A stretch of DNA of 64,000 nt. Origin: Strongylocentrotus droebachiensis (Eukaryota > Echinodermata > Echinoidea > Camarodonta > Strongylocentrotidae). Shown here piece after piece: positions 36,801 through 48,900 of the stretch. A program made the position numbers and the translations under genes. The stretch lies in NCBI GenBank assembly GCA_035222895.1, contig JAVYIG010005330.1, forward strand, positions 1-64,000, in the 5' to 3' direction. The notes beneath the pieces are model-generated. The model did not search any database. It was not told the origin of the DNA and worked only from the letters and a program-made list of their open reading frames with translations. How positions within the stretch are numbered: the first letter of the stretch is position 1; every line of letters begins with the position of its first letter.

Positions 36801-37635
36801 CGTTTTATATGTCATTAGGAAATACCATTTTGGTATTTTGTACGACCTAATGTATGACTACTGTAAGCTCCATGTAATCCCTCTTGGAGTACCAGTAATG
36901 TTAGCCATTCAAGTGACTTAACCATCCAGTCATCACTCTTCCCTTCTCTCTGCCACCCCTATTCTCTAACCACCCCTAGAATGTATCTGTGACTGTGAGT
37001 TTAGCGAGTCCTTGTAATTTTTATTATGGCAGATTATGCAAAATATATGTTATGATATTCTTTAAAGCTACACTATCCTACTAGTAGCTACTTGCTCCCT
37101 CTATATAGAAAACAATGTCTAATCAGTGACCATTGGTCCCCCATGATCCTCTTTTTCTTGTGTTAATTGAGAGCTGAGTTGATGAGATAACCACCTGTCC
37201 AGTGACCATGCAGGGTAGTCTAATCCCTCCTATAAACTAATACAGATGAGCTTTAATATGTCATCAAGGTTAGGCTTTCAAGTTTGCAATCATCCTCTTT
37301 TCCCTACTCTCTGCCCCACCCCCACCCAGGATGTATTCAACCTCCTCCCGGACGTGAACCTCAACGACTTCGTCAAGTCCTTGACCACCAAGACCAACGA
37401 CCAGATGCTGGTGGTCTACCTGGCCTCTCTCATCCGCTCCATCCTCGCCCTCCACAACCTCATCAACAACAAGATCCAGAACAGGGATCTTGAGAAGCAG
37501 GAGGGCAAGAAGAAGGAGGAGAAGAAGGACGAGAAAAAGGACGATAAAGAGAAGAAGGATGATAAGGACAAGAAGGATGATAAGAACAACAAGAGTAAAG
37601 ACAAGAAGGACTCAAAGTCTAAGGATAAGAAGTAA
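30878..37635 (+). CDS. PSMD7: 26S proteasome non-ATPase regulatory subunit 7 (Rpn8), 7 coding exons
   Basis: A lid subunit of the 26S proteasome that pairs with the deubiquitinase Rpn11/PSMD14. Coding exons: 30878-31040, 32663-32755, 33482-33579, 34111-34191, 35216-35307, 35825-35987 and 37330-37635. All have AG/GT boundaries and join in frame to 331 aa (human about 324). Residues about 8-140 form the MPN domain, with [34 protein letters not shown] and [19 protein letters not shown]. The HTG in place of the JAMM H-x-H shows it is the catalytically dead MPN type, as in all Rpn8. Exons 5-7 carry the helical lid-assembly region (GVEHLLRDIKD, INNKI). Residues about 288-331 are an almost pure Lys/Asp/Glu tail, as in other animals. 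The start fits the family N-terminus ([15 protein letters not shown]). The exon 2 acceptor uses a (CT)n microsatellite as its pyrimidine tract. Intron 5 holds a SINE. Confidence 0.97.
32640..32662 (+). repeat. (CT)n tract serving the PSMD7 exon 2 acceptor
   Basis: A CT microsatellite runs directly into the AG at 32661-32662, so a length-variable repeat is the polypyrimidine tract of this splice site. Confidence 0.75.
35331..35490 (+). mobile_element. tRNA-Thr-like SINE in PSMD7 intron 5
   Basis: The head holds a perfect box A (TGGCTCAGTGG), an anticodon-arm relic GTCTTGTAACCAGGAG like tRNA-Thr(TGT), and a box B-like GGTTCAAAACC. The body GTGCCCTTTGGTAAGGCATT resembles the body of the SINE at 26000-26207. 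It begins about 25 bp after exon 5, in the sense orientation. Confidence 0.7.
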
Positions 37636-39185
37636 AAATGTGAGGTGACAGCGAGCTATTAAATGGACTTGAGAGGCGGGCTCTTTGGTGGAGCATACCC
37701 AGAGCCGTAGTGAGATATTGAGGAATCAGTGACACAAAGACGTAACTCCATTCTGGCCATTTTTAGAAAAAGTGGTTTATGTGTCAGGGAGGACTTGGGC
37801 CTTAAGGAGTTAAGTCTATGTTTCACTAGCCATTGACTTTAATGGGGTGTTGGGTGGAGTCAAGTCTTTGTGTTTCCTGGAAAGCCCATATTTTTCTGAA
37901 CATTTTGATATCAAATACTTATTTTGGCAAAGTATGGAGTTACGTCTTTGTGTCACTGAACCCTCAATATGTTCATAGGAGGATTTTCGTACAAAGGACA
38001 GCCTTGATATTTGATCGAGATGTAATGGATGCTTTGAAAACATGAGAATAATTTTGTTTAATTTAGTGTTTTTTATAGACAAAATCTCCTCAGCCTAAAT
38101 AACTTGATGCACTTACCATTGCAGGCTTACAATGGGAAATTAAAGAACATGAGCTTTAATTGCATTTAAATTCGGCTTCTGAATGCAACTTTTATATTCA
38201 TTTTGCTCCCTAAAAAAATTGACCCCCCCCCCCCCCCCCCCCCCCCAATAAGTTGGTAAAATAAAAATTGTTTTAATACATGAACACATATGTAGAAGGA
38301 TGGGAGGGCCAAAACGAGAAGGAAAAAATGAGTAATGTCTAGAGGCATTTTAACAAGATGTTCATATGTGCTGGTGTATTTGTTTAATTTGAAGTTTGAA
38401 TGTATACATGAATTGCTATTGCAAATTAATATTTAGAAGAAAAAAAATAACTGCTTATTATTTGAATTTTAGGTTAACATTTTTTTCTACATTCCATTAC
38501 ATCAAAATCAAATATATGATACTTTGACAAATAACTGTTTTACAGTCATTGAATTAGAATACATTCAAACAGGTCTATCTATAATAATTAGGGGCAGAAA
38601 AACATGTTCAATGCATGCATAAACCTTTTCAAACCATCACCCTCGGAATTACAATGAAGTGAGTGGTTTTCTACCAAAATTGCATCTAAAAAATGTTGGC
38701 GTTAAAACTCTCTTTGTTTAAATCATCCCAAATCACTCATTTCAATTTCAAATTTGATGGCTTGATGCTTATATCTTCCCTATTTATATGCATCTGTTTC
38801 ACTCTTCACATAAGTGACTGATTATGTTGATGAGATCAGGTATGGAAGAGATGGCAGCAACTATTGTGCTCTGGTCAAAATTAACCTACAATCATTGCTA
38901 AAAGCAAAAACTGTACCCACTCCTATTCTTCTCTTTTCATTTCAATTTATAGAAACCTATTGAGTAGCTAAATTACAACAATCACATTATGAAAGAGGAG
39001 AAATGTTGTATCCGGTAAGATTTCAGACTTGATTTATTGCATCAAGTTTGGAGAGAGTAAGGGTAAGCTTTATAAGCCTGACCCAAATTTGTATTTATAG
39101 TAAGTTTGCTATCGTTCAATTTTTGTGTCTTATGTCTGTTATGTTTATGTTTTGTTACAAAACAATAAAATTCAACAAAGGTACA
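37636..39185 (+). other. PSMD7 3' untranslated region (inferred)
   Basis: Non-coding sequence runs from the PSMD7 stop to an AATAAA at 39164-39169 followed by a GT/T-rich stretch. A long C run (38223-38246) lies inside. The end point is inferred from the signal only; nearer cryptic sites cannot be excluded. Confidence 0.45.
39164..39169 (+). promoter_or_regulatory. Candidate PSMD7 poly(A) signal
   Basis: AATAAA followed within 30 bp by a GT/T-rich downstream element (ATTTGTGTTTATTTTGTGTG). Confidence 0.45.
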
Positions 39186-39235
39186 TGTCTATATTTGTGT
39201 TTATTTTGTGTGTATTCAATATGGTAATACATGTA

Positions 39236-39408
39236 CAGTGGAACCTCATAAAGAGCTCTGATATAGCGGGGTATCTGGTATAACAAAGTGATTTTGCTGG
39301 TCCTAGCTCTTTATATTCTTTTGGGGTTTTACCCTGATATAACAAGATTCTTGATATAACAGGGTAATTCCTTGTTCCCAAGGAGCTCTTTTTAACGAAT
39401 TTCCACTG
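39236..39408. mobile_element. pogo/Tigger-like MITE with TA target site
   Basis: The element starts CAGTGGAACCTC and ends TTTCCACTG, flanked by TA on both sides. GAGCTC and GATATAAC words recur in inverted form inside. TA duplication plus CAGT ends fits the pogo/Tigger branch of Tc1/mariner. Confidence 0.65.
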
Positions 39409-39962
39409 TATTTGTATGAGAATGGGCATTTGTGTGTCTGTACTTGCCATCGCTTCATTCCTTTGCTTTTTACTTCTGGCTGTATATATAGAATGCTTGA
39501 GATTATGTTCAACGTGTTACATTGCTCGTAATTTAAGATTAATTTGACAGAATTTGTGACTGTTGTATTCACAATCACATTTGATGTGCTACTACAGTGA
39601 TGCTCTGAGTTTTTTTTTTAGCCAATCCTCCCTCCATTAAGCTATACAAATATAGATGTGATCCAAAATGTTAATCTCCAGGGAATACTTTTCAGCTCGA
39701 CAGGTGCTTGTATACTATTCCACACACTAGCCTTTAGAGGCTCTACCATTTGCCTGGTAGAGCATGATATGGTCACATCAACATCAAGACAGCACCTCAT
39801 CTCATTTCACCTTTACCTCCTCCTCCTCCTCCCCCCCCCCCCCCCCCACCTCCATCTCGCTCAACCTCTATCCATGTCGCTCTTATTCTTTTGCAGTAAT
39901 GTATCCCATGCTGTGTTCCATGTATTCTCTTCCTCAAACTTCATTTTGCTCACAATGACGTC

Positions 39963-40099
39963 AGGGCCTCGTCTTACAAAGAGTTGACATCAATCGTAAC
40001 TATGTACAAGAGAAGAGAGATAGGAGACTGCAAACTTGTGAATGATTGGAGGACTTACGATTGATTTGGATCGATCGTAACTCTTGTAAGTCGGGGCTC
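39963..40099. mobile_element. Palindromic MITE, GGGCCYCG...CTTA family, copy 1
   Basis: Inverted ends: left AGGGCCTCGTCTTACAAAGA; right, reversed, TGAGCCCCGACTTACAAGAG. ATCAATCGTAA words sit inside both arms. A related copy lies at 60242-60365. Confidence 0.6.
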
Positions 40100-40103
40100 A
40101 GGC

Positions 40104-40213
40104 CCATATTCATAAAACCTTACTAAACTAGTTAGTATCTGATCACATATACATGTGTATACATGGATAGTTGACAACTAGGCTTACTGGTTGTAAGGTT
40201 TTATGAATATGAG
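40104..40213. mobile_element. Palindromic MITE with CATATTCATAAAACCTTA ends
   Basis: The 18-bp terminal word recurs in inverted form at the right end (TAAGGTTTTATGAATATG). It sits only a few bases from the preceding element, giving a doublet. Confidence 0.65.
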
Positions 40214-40219
40214 CTAAGG

Positions 40220-41060
40220 TTGCTGTACCACGACCCGTTTATCATATATTTTCTTTCCTCAGAATCTCATTTCATCCAATACCAACTCCCTGTACATTTC
40301 AAACCTCTATCTTTCCTTTTTTTTTCTTTGTTCCTTCACTCATAAGCCATCTCTCTCTCCCCCTCTCTCTTTCTCACTCCCTCTCTTCCCCACTCTTTTT
40401 TTCTATCATTCATTTATGATGGAATATTTCAGCTCTGAAAATAGACCCGTTCGTAGTTGACTAAGGTACAAATGACACCCAAATATCCAGTGATCTTTTA
40501 CACATGGAGACGTCCCACGTTGTGCATTTTAGAATAATCACTACCAAAGTGAAGGAGGTGCTTCATGAATACTGGTACATTTTGTTTGCCCTTTTGAGAA
40601 GAATACTACTACCTGTGTATCAGAGAATCTACCATCAGTGAATGAAAGAATAATGATTACATAACTTTCAGGAGCACGAATCCAATATTTATCTCAATGG
40701 TTATTACAATTTTGGTTCAAATGACTGTATCTGCGCAGATTGTATCTACGAACTAGCTTATTCTAAGACACATTACAGGTTCAAATATAGCAAGTGCACT
40801 CTCAAATTCAAAATGTTAAAGTAATTTGTGAGTAGACTTGATAGCGTCTTCAGATAAAACGTAGAGTTGTGGGCCTTGATATAAATCACTTTTTCCTTTT
40901 AGCTCATTTACACAATTTGAATGTCTCATCTTTTCTTCTTCTTTTTTTCCTGGGGGGGGGGGGGGGGGGTGGTGACTGCTCTTCAATTTCTCATTTTGTA
41001 TTCATACTTCAATCATTCCCATACAGTCCCACATCATGGTAAATTTATAAAGACATTGCC
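40220..41060. other. Spacer between convergent genes
   Basis: It contains CT-rich tracts (about 40350-40400) and a G run (40952-40968). No gene is seen. Confidence 0.4.
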
Positions 41061-41087
41061 ACATTCTGCTTTCAAATTATATATTCT

Positions 41088-41093
41088 TTTATT
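41088..41093 (-). promoter_or_regulatory. Candidate ABHD poly(A) signal
   Basis: AATAAA on the minus strand, about 1.86 kb past the ABHD stop codon. The intervening sequence is AT-rich and non-coding, as a 3' UTR would be. Assignment is by position only. Confidence 0.3.
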
Positions 41094-42948
41094 TTATATG
41101 TTTAGGGTATTCTGTCATACCAGATTGAAAATAAGTACATTAGAAACATCACATATATTGATTCAAATTACATAAATATACATTTACATTAATACATTTC
41201 AAGTATGTACATCTCTTTAAAAATATTCTACATACATTACAAATTAATTAAAAAGGCAGGAATTTAACAATGATGATAGTTCAAAACATTGGTTCATCAA
41301 TTTCTTTCATGGTATCTAGATATATACAAGTTGCTACTAAACTGTAAACTTTCCAATACTCATCACCACTGCTGCAAATGTATAGATGAAAGTCTCTTCA
41401 ATAAATATGTGTATGTCACACAAACCAGTATACCATATATTATTCTATAAGGCTTGACCCTGTCTCTCTTAATACATCATCTTTCTGGTCAAAAAAATAA
41501 AATCCAAATTGCTTAAAACTATACCATACTCCAAATAGTTGTGCTAGACATGATTTTATGTTATAATCCCTCCACACTTTGGCCTCATCTCATCATGATG
41601 TAGATAACATGATCATTCAACACTCACCTATTTTAGGGAGCTACATGCAACCTCCCTGACTAAACACATAAACAGCCCTTTGGTACATATAAATACACAT
41701 GTAACTTCATAAAGATAATTTATACGATTGCAGTAATGAAACAAATACATGTATGTTGCAACATTTTACATCAAACATATTTGGCTTACTATCAAGTTAA
41801 CATTTCAATCATAAGTGTTGCAATAAAGAATTGTCATACAAATAATTTTGCTCAATCTAACGTCAAAACTGTGCACCTGTTCTAACAAAACTGCACATAA
41901 AATAAGGCAATGTTGAAGAGTACTGAATATTCTAAAGATTACGAAAGAGATGTTGATCACCACAGCAATAAAAGAGCTTAAAATTGAGTATCGATACACG
42001 GTGTGAATTTTGGAAAAAAACAGAAGAATGATATAATTGGTGCATTCATACTAAATTTCTTTGCTATTTTTCTACAAAAATATCTTGCAGTCCTTTACAT
42101 ATATTGAATGACGTTTTTACTTGATTGTAGGTTCTACAAAATCCTTAGTATAAAACTTGCCTGAAGTATATTTAGATAAAAGACGGAAAGAAAAAAAAAA
42201 AAAAATTGGAATCAAATGGTTAAGTCACGTCCACCTCAAAAACATTTTCTCCAAGGTTCTGTTTCATAATCACATTTTCTCTGACTGAATGAAAAGGCAA
42301 ATATACAATGAAGTATGCATTGTCTGAAAGCTCCATTTAACAGTCTTCATGATTGAAAATGCATGGACCCTACCTGATGAAGATTTTGGTTGAGCAAACT
42401 GCCTGGTAGAACTCCTTGATTAAGTTGGTAGTACCAGTATGCATCTCTATGCTCTAAATCCTGATACATAGTATCCAATAAAAATGTAATTAGTATTGAA
42501 CCAACTTGCACCAAAAAAATAAAAAATAAATGCTATTCATTTCAAATTAAAGACTTTTGATTTGAATTTTTTTTAATGCAGCACAAAAGAAAAATATGAG
42601 TGTTGTCAATTTGAGGAAGAAAATGTGTAATGAAAAGGTTATCAGTACTTTGCAGGCACAAACCCCTTGTCAGTCAGAATGTGTAACAGAGTGTCTGACA
42701 GTAAGACTATCAAGACTGCAAGGCTGCAAGGCGTAAATATTCATGAATGAATGATACACGCCATAAAAACTAAAACAACAACAACCTAATGCACTCTACA
42801 GGCCCTGTACTATCACAACACACAGCCAGACTGACAAGGTTAGGCTAGGTTCAAGGCTGTATGGAATTGTCTGTGCCTGCATACCGTACTAGGTAATGAG
42901 AGGCTAACAGCTGCGAGGGATGATAGTATAGCAATGGTGTCTCGATCA

Positions 42949-45900
42949 TCATGTTGAGTCCTTGCACAAGGTGTTGATTAGGGTATTGAGTTGGCCACTT
43001 TTATCAGCGTATACATGGTGGTCAGCTCCTTTGATTATCTGCAATAGGATTAATAATGTTAAAATACTTCAGGATTAGTATAGCACTTAAAGATAAGGTG
43101 GAGTTCTGGTTAAGATGAACAAACTTTGGAAGCTTTCTCATTTCTCTTTTGCATTAATTCTCATTACCAAGTCCCTAGGAGATCTGCAATAGGATTAATA
43201 ATGTTACAATACTTCAGGATTAGTATAGCACTTAAAGATAAGGTTGAGTTCTGGTAAAGATGAAGAAATTTTGTGAGCTTTTGCATTAATCCTCATTACA
43301 GAGTCCCTAGGAGAGGACTTAAAGCTTCCGGTCCCCTAGTTGCTTACGTAAAAGTATACACATGATTTCTCAGCAGTCGGGTCAAACCAACCAACCAACT
43401 ATTATTTTCATATCAGTTTCGAAAAATGTCACAGTAAAAATATTTCCTTCAAATGCCTCAGCCTAGCCTCATATTCAAAGTATAACAAGAAATAGCTGAA
43501 AAGTTTGTACCGACCTCCCATGCCATAAGTTTGTGTAGTCCCATATACCAATCTCTGTGTTCCATGCACATTTCTTGATCATTCCAAATCCTCACTGTCA
43601 ATTCTTATGTACTTCTAAAATCAACCTTTCCCAATTCCAGACAGCATGTTCCTTGCACAATGTAACCACATAATTGTGGTCGTGACAGCCGCTTTTACTT
43701 ACCCCTTGGTGTCCTTTATGGACAGTTCCACTTCTCACAATTTGTATACAGTCAAACCTGCTTTAGTGACCACCTGTCTACAAAGACCATCTGTCTAGAA
43801 GGGCCACATTTGCTGTTTCCCTTGAAAATGGTTTCTCATTGAATCATGTACTAAAGGAACCTGTCTACAAAGGCTACTTTTTGTGTTTCCCTTGGGCGGT
43901 TGCTATAGACAGGTTTGACTGTATAGGAGCAATCTAGAACTCACCCTAACATCTACTCTTGAGTTGCGTCGTATCTGCTTGACCAGGTTGCCTCCAGTGA
44001 AGTCCATCCAGCTCCTGGAGCCGTAGATCATGCTGATGGGGATGTCAGCCGGTAACTCTCCGATCCTGTCCTCCAGCGCGTTCCTGGCCCAACCGACCTG
44101 CATGCTTATATCCTTGAAAGCTTGCTCACCACTGCATTTTAAGGAAGGAAAAAAACGACATGAATTAATCTGGGAAGTAAATACTCCAAATTAGCTGACT
44201 AGGTTCTATTAAATGCTCTCATAAAAGATCACTTTTCTAAGTTTCATATTTTCATCATTCCAAGACCGAGACCAGAGTAGGGGCAGGGAAAATGAACCTC
44301 CACCTCCCCCCCCCACCCCCCCCCCCCCTCTCTTGACATTTAGAGGGTCAAGATAAAGCTAAAATAAATTTGTTTGATTTATAATACAGACAATTTTTTT
44401 GGAAAGCCGTGACTCATTGCCAGCATGAGCCGTGTGGTCCTTGTTTGAAGTTTAGATGAATGATGAATTTCATAGTACAGTCAAACCTGTCTATAGCGAC
44501 CGCCCAAGGTAAACACTAAAAGTGGTCTTTGTAGACAGGTTCCTTTAGTAGATGTTTCAATGAGAAACCATTTTCAAGGGAAACAAACAAATGTGGTCTT
44601 TGTAGACAGGTGGTCACTAAAGCAGGTTTGGCTGTATGAAGCCGTCGTATTTATTTCAAATGATCAATGAACCGGCTTAGTCCTGCAAGCATCGTTGGAT
44701 TAAATACAGTAAGTAAAGTATTAAGAATGAGAGGAATTAGCAATCTTCATGGGTGAAGTTCTCATAACTCTTGGGATACTTACGCTGGATACTGTGCGTT
44801 GCAGTGGTAGATGTATTGTGTAACACGGTCGTCATTGAAGAGGGACGAAAACTTCCTCCCGACTGTTTCTCCCCTTGCTTTCTTGATCAAGTAGGGCCCT
44901 GAAATGTCATGAGAAAAGTGAGAAAACTATAAAAGACTTCTATAGCAATTGTGTAGACACTTGCCTGATGTTTGGTTTATTTGTGCGTTTTGTTTTTTTA
45001 GTTTCTGCTTCTATTGTCTGATTTTAACTTTCCTGCAGTTTTCTCTCATGAGTGCAAGACAAAAGACTTTGATAGGTCTCTAGTCAGCTAAATGTTAATG
45101 TTTTATACTCTATTCAAATTTGCATGTAATAAGTTTGTATATATCACCCAAAGAATTGTGGCATTATATATCTGTTAAATGTGATTGTCTTAATAACATT
45201 GATCAAATTTCCTCAGGTAAGGCGATAATGATGGTTTTTCTGAGAGAAAATGCTCACATATTTCATTTGCGATAAATGTACCTGGTAATACAATGCATTT
45301 TCCACATTCAAAGTGAAACAGTGAATTCATCATACATTTCATATTTTGAAAGGGATATTTAAACATGAACTTAAAGCATTACCATGACAAAAATAAGAAT
45401 TTGTGTTTGATCACTGACAGTTCGAATATGAAAAGTTCACGTAAATAAATGCCACCCTGGACTGTAAAACTACATTTGCATGACATTGCATCTGAGAAAA
45501 AAAGAAAACACTAGGAAGAAAAAAAAATTCCCTTAAAATAGGAATCTATCATAGGAATGGAAAAGATTAAAAAGACAAATTATCAAACCACTACCAACAG
45601 GAATCAGGTGGTCAATGGGCTGATAGACCATGCCACTGATGTAAGTAACAAACAATGAAAGGTGGGTAACATGTATTCCTTTGTTAAAGGTACTATGTCC
45701 CTTTTGCAGGCCAAAAAACTGAAAAGGTAAAATTCCAATGGCATTTGAAAGATAATACTAATTTAGAACTCCCCTTAAAAAATGGGGCTTGAAAATATCT
45801 TTAAGTGGGAAAATAATGACTATTAGTTGTCAAAATCGACTTAGGAGCTATAGAGCCAATAAGTAATAGTCTTGATTTTCAGACCATTGTACCGCATGTT

Positions 45901-48900
45901 CGTATGTTTTATGCTGCGCAAAGATTCAATCAGTTTAATTTTGGCCATTACAAGAAGTGGGTTATTGATGTAGACATATCCTTTACAGCTCATTTTATGT
46001 ATGTTATTACCAAAGAAGAAGAAAAAGCCAGTCAGTCACTCAATACTGACAATAGTGTCTGACAGTGAAGTCTAGCAAGTAAACAGGTTTCCTGGCATAA
46101 TTTGAATATTAGGACACTGCTAACGTTTAAATTTCACAGATAGGACATACATGTACATGTACATGACATATTTATAATTCCTGCAAAGTTCTACAGAATT
46201 TGAGGTTGGCTGCAAAAGGGACATAGTGTCTTTAAGAAAGTAAAATCCAGAATTATATCAACATTTTGTAGCCAGAGTGGGCTTAAAGTAAGGAGTGTAT
46301 GTACCTAGAGGTCCGGCTGCTCTGATGGTTGAGAGTGGATTGAAGGAGAGGACAATGGTTCCTATGATACGAGCCCAGTAAGGCATCTCTATCGTCTTCT
46401 CCTCGTCCTTCTTGACGACACCCCACGGGTCCAGGAGCACCAAGTGTTTCACCCGCTCATGGTGGGCCAGGCTGTAGGCCGATGAGAGGAAACCACCCAA
46501 GCTATGACCAACCTGAATACCAACAAAAAAATATGAAAAAGAAAAGAAATTGATTTATATAGTATTAATGACTGCTTTGAGAGAAATAGTTGTTTTTATA
46601 CGCTCAAGGGAAGGTTAGAATTGTGCTATTGCCCGAGGCGTGCCGAGGGCAATAGCCCAATTGTAACTTTCCCTTGAGCGTATAAAAACAACTATTTCTC
46701 GAATATTAAAGCAGTCATTAATACTTTTATATGCCGAAAACAAAAGAGTCAACTAATGACACCACCTTGGCCTTTCTCTAGTTTATCTGCACGGTTGTTT
46801 TTTATGAGTGTATCTTTGAGAGTAGACTAGATCTAGATTCTAGTCTAAGCAAGATATTTTTACAATTTTGGGGGTGGGCCGGCCCTGTGGGTAATATGGA
46901 GAAGAACCTGCGCTTTCATATGACACCTCACTTATTGAGTATCACCTTCAGGATCACAACAGATAAAGGTTTGAATCTCGAATTGAAAAAAAAAACTTGA
47001 CTTTTTTTGCATGGTCGCGCAATGCACGTAGACTGCATAGAGACTGCATTGCGTGGAATCTCTATGAGAAGAATTTTAACACACAACATCGGGTGCGCGA
47101 TCAGACACCCTGACAACTAGATCTATTTTCGTCTAGAGTCTACGTCTATGCTTTTTCAGCAACTAAACAAACATGTTTATGGATAATTTCACATACCCTT
47201 TTTGTTGTTCTTGCTGTCAGCGAGTCTTGCATTTGATAAGTTGAAATCTTGGGAGAGTTTCTTGAACCATTTTTGTCTTGTTTGGAATTGTCTTGTCTTG
47301 TTTGAAAATACCGACCAATTCTTCGCACACGTACGGTATCCTCGATCGCTCAAACCATTTTTTAACATGTAAACCTATGGGTAACCATGGAGACTGAACT
47401 ATTTTCCCGGTGACCATGGTTACTGGGATTTTAGAACTATTTTAACCATGGTTACTGGGAATTTTACAGGAAAAGTTAAAGTTTATGAATGCAATTTCGA
47501 CCAATCAGATGGCTGGATTTCTTAAGTGAGGTATATAATGCTTATTATTATTGTTGTTTCACCTTGATTCATCACTATCTAGCTATTTTGGGATTGCTGG
47601 GGCAATACTGTAGTACTTGTGCAATAAATCTGTGTGGCTCTGTCTTCAGCTGTTTAGATTTTTGTTGCTCTGTCTTTAGCTGTCTTGGTCTTTGGTGCTC
47701 TGTTTTTTTTATAACTTTTTCTATGTTGCTCATCTTAAGCCTTTTTTCTTCTTTTGCAATTTTCCCTCTGCTTCTCATTAGAAAATGGATTTTTTTTTTG
47801 CCAAGTTAAGACCCTGTCGAATTAAAATGGCAAGACCAGCACAGCTGTCTTCATTGTGCAAATAGTGCTGATCAATGTATCTCTCTAGTATTAAAGGATC
47901 CATTTTTTTAAATTGTTGTAACAGAAACATTGCCCATGGATGAATAATGCTTGCAATATGCGATCAATCAAGATTTGTGATTGGAAAAAACATGTCAATA
48001 ATTTTGATGCAATTAAAAAAAAATCCATGTAATTACAGCAATTTTACAAGCTAAAATTTCAAGGTTGTTTTTATTGATCTTTCTACCGGGGAAGGTACAG
48101 AATATATCTTCCTCTCAAACTATCTGTAGCATAAATCTTACCGGGATAATCTGCTCCAGTCCCAATGCCTTCCTCCACTCCTCGATCGATCGAACAAACT
48201 CTGCCTCTGCAGCCTCCGGTCCAAAGGGGAACTTGGGACGCGAGCTGCGGCCGAAACCCATCACGTCTATGGCATAGAGGGGTCTGTCCGCTGATAGCTC
48301 TTCAAGGTTCATTACCCAGAGTGCAACACCACTGGCGAAGCCGTGGACGAGGACGTACGGCGTCTTGGTGGAGTTTGAGGGATTCATCTTAATGGTTCTG
48401 ATTTTGTTTTCTCCGTCGTCGATCTCCACAAAGAATGATTCATATGGCACAGTTAGACCTAGAATGGTGGAGAGTCGGGTAGAAATGAGTAAGGTGGTTA
48501 TAACATTGATTACCAAGTTCACATGCCTATGAGACGGTATGAGTACAGGTACATGTACATCATACTATCCAATCACTCTTTCACTTCCTTGCCCTATACA
48601 AGCCTTTTCTTTAATCTTGGAAAACCTGGGACCTGGGAACATCTCTAAAAGTATCTCTGTATCTCTGTATCTCTGTCTTTTCGGGCTCCTTAGTAAGACA
48701 ATGTCTTGTAATGCCCTCCCATAGTTCATCAGTACACCACTGCAAAGAGTTCAAGGTCCATCGCTATATATAGAGAATGAATGTGCCAAATATCAGCACT
48801 GTGACAGTGGAAGGAATATACAACCTAGTGAACCTACTACTGTAAGTAGAGATGTGCATATATTGCAACACATACAAATGGGAGCATGCGTCCAGTGATG

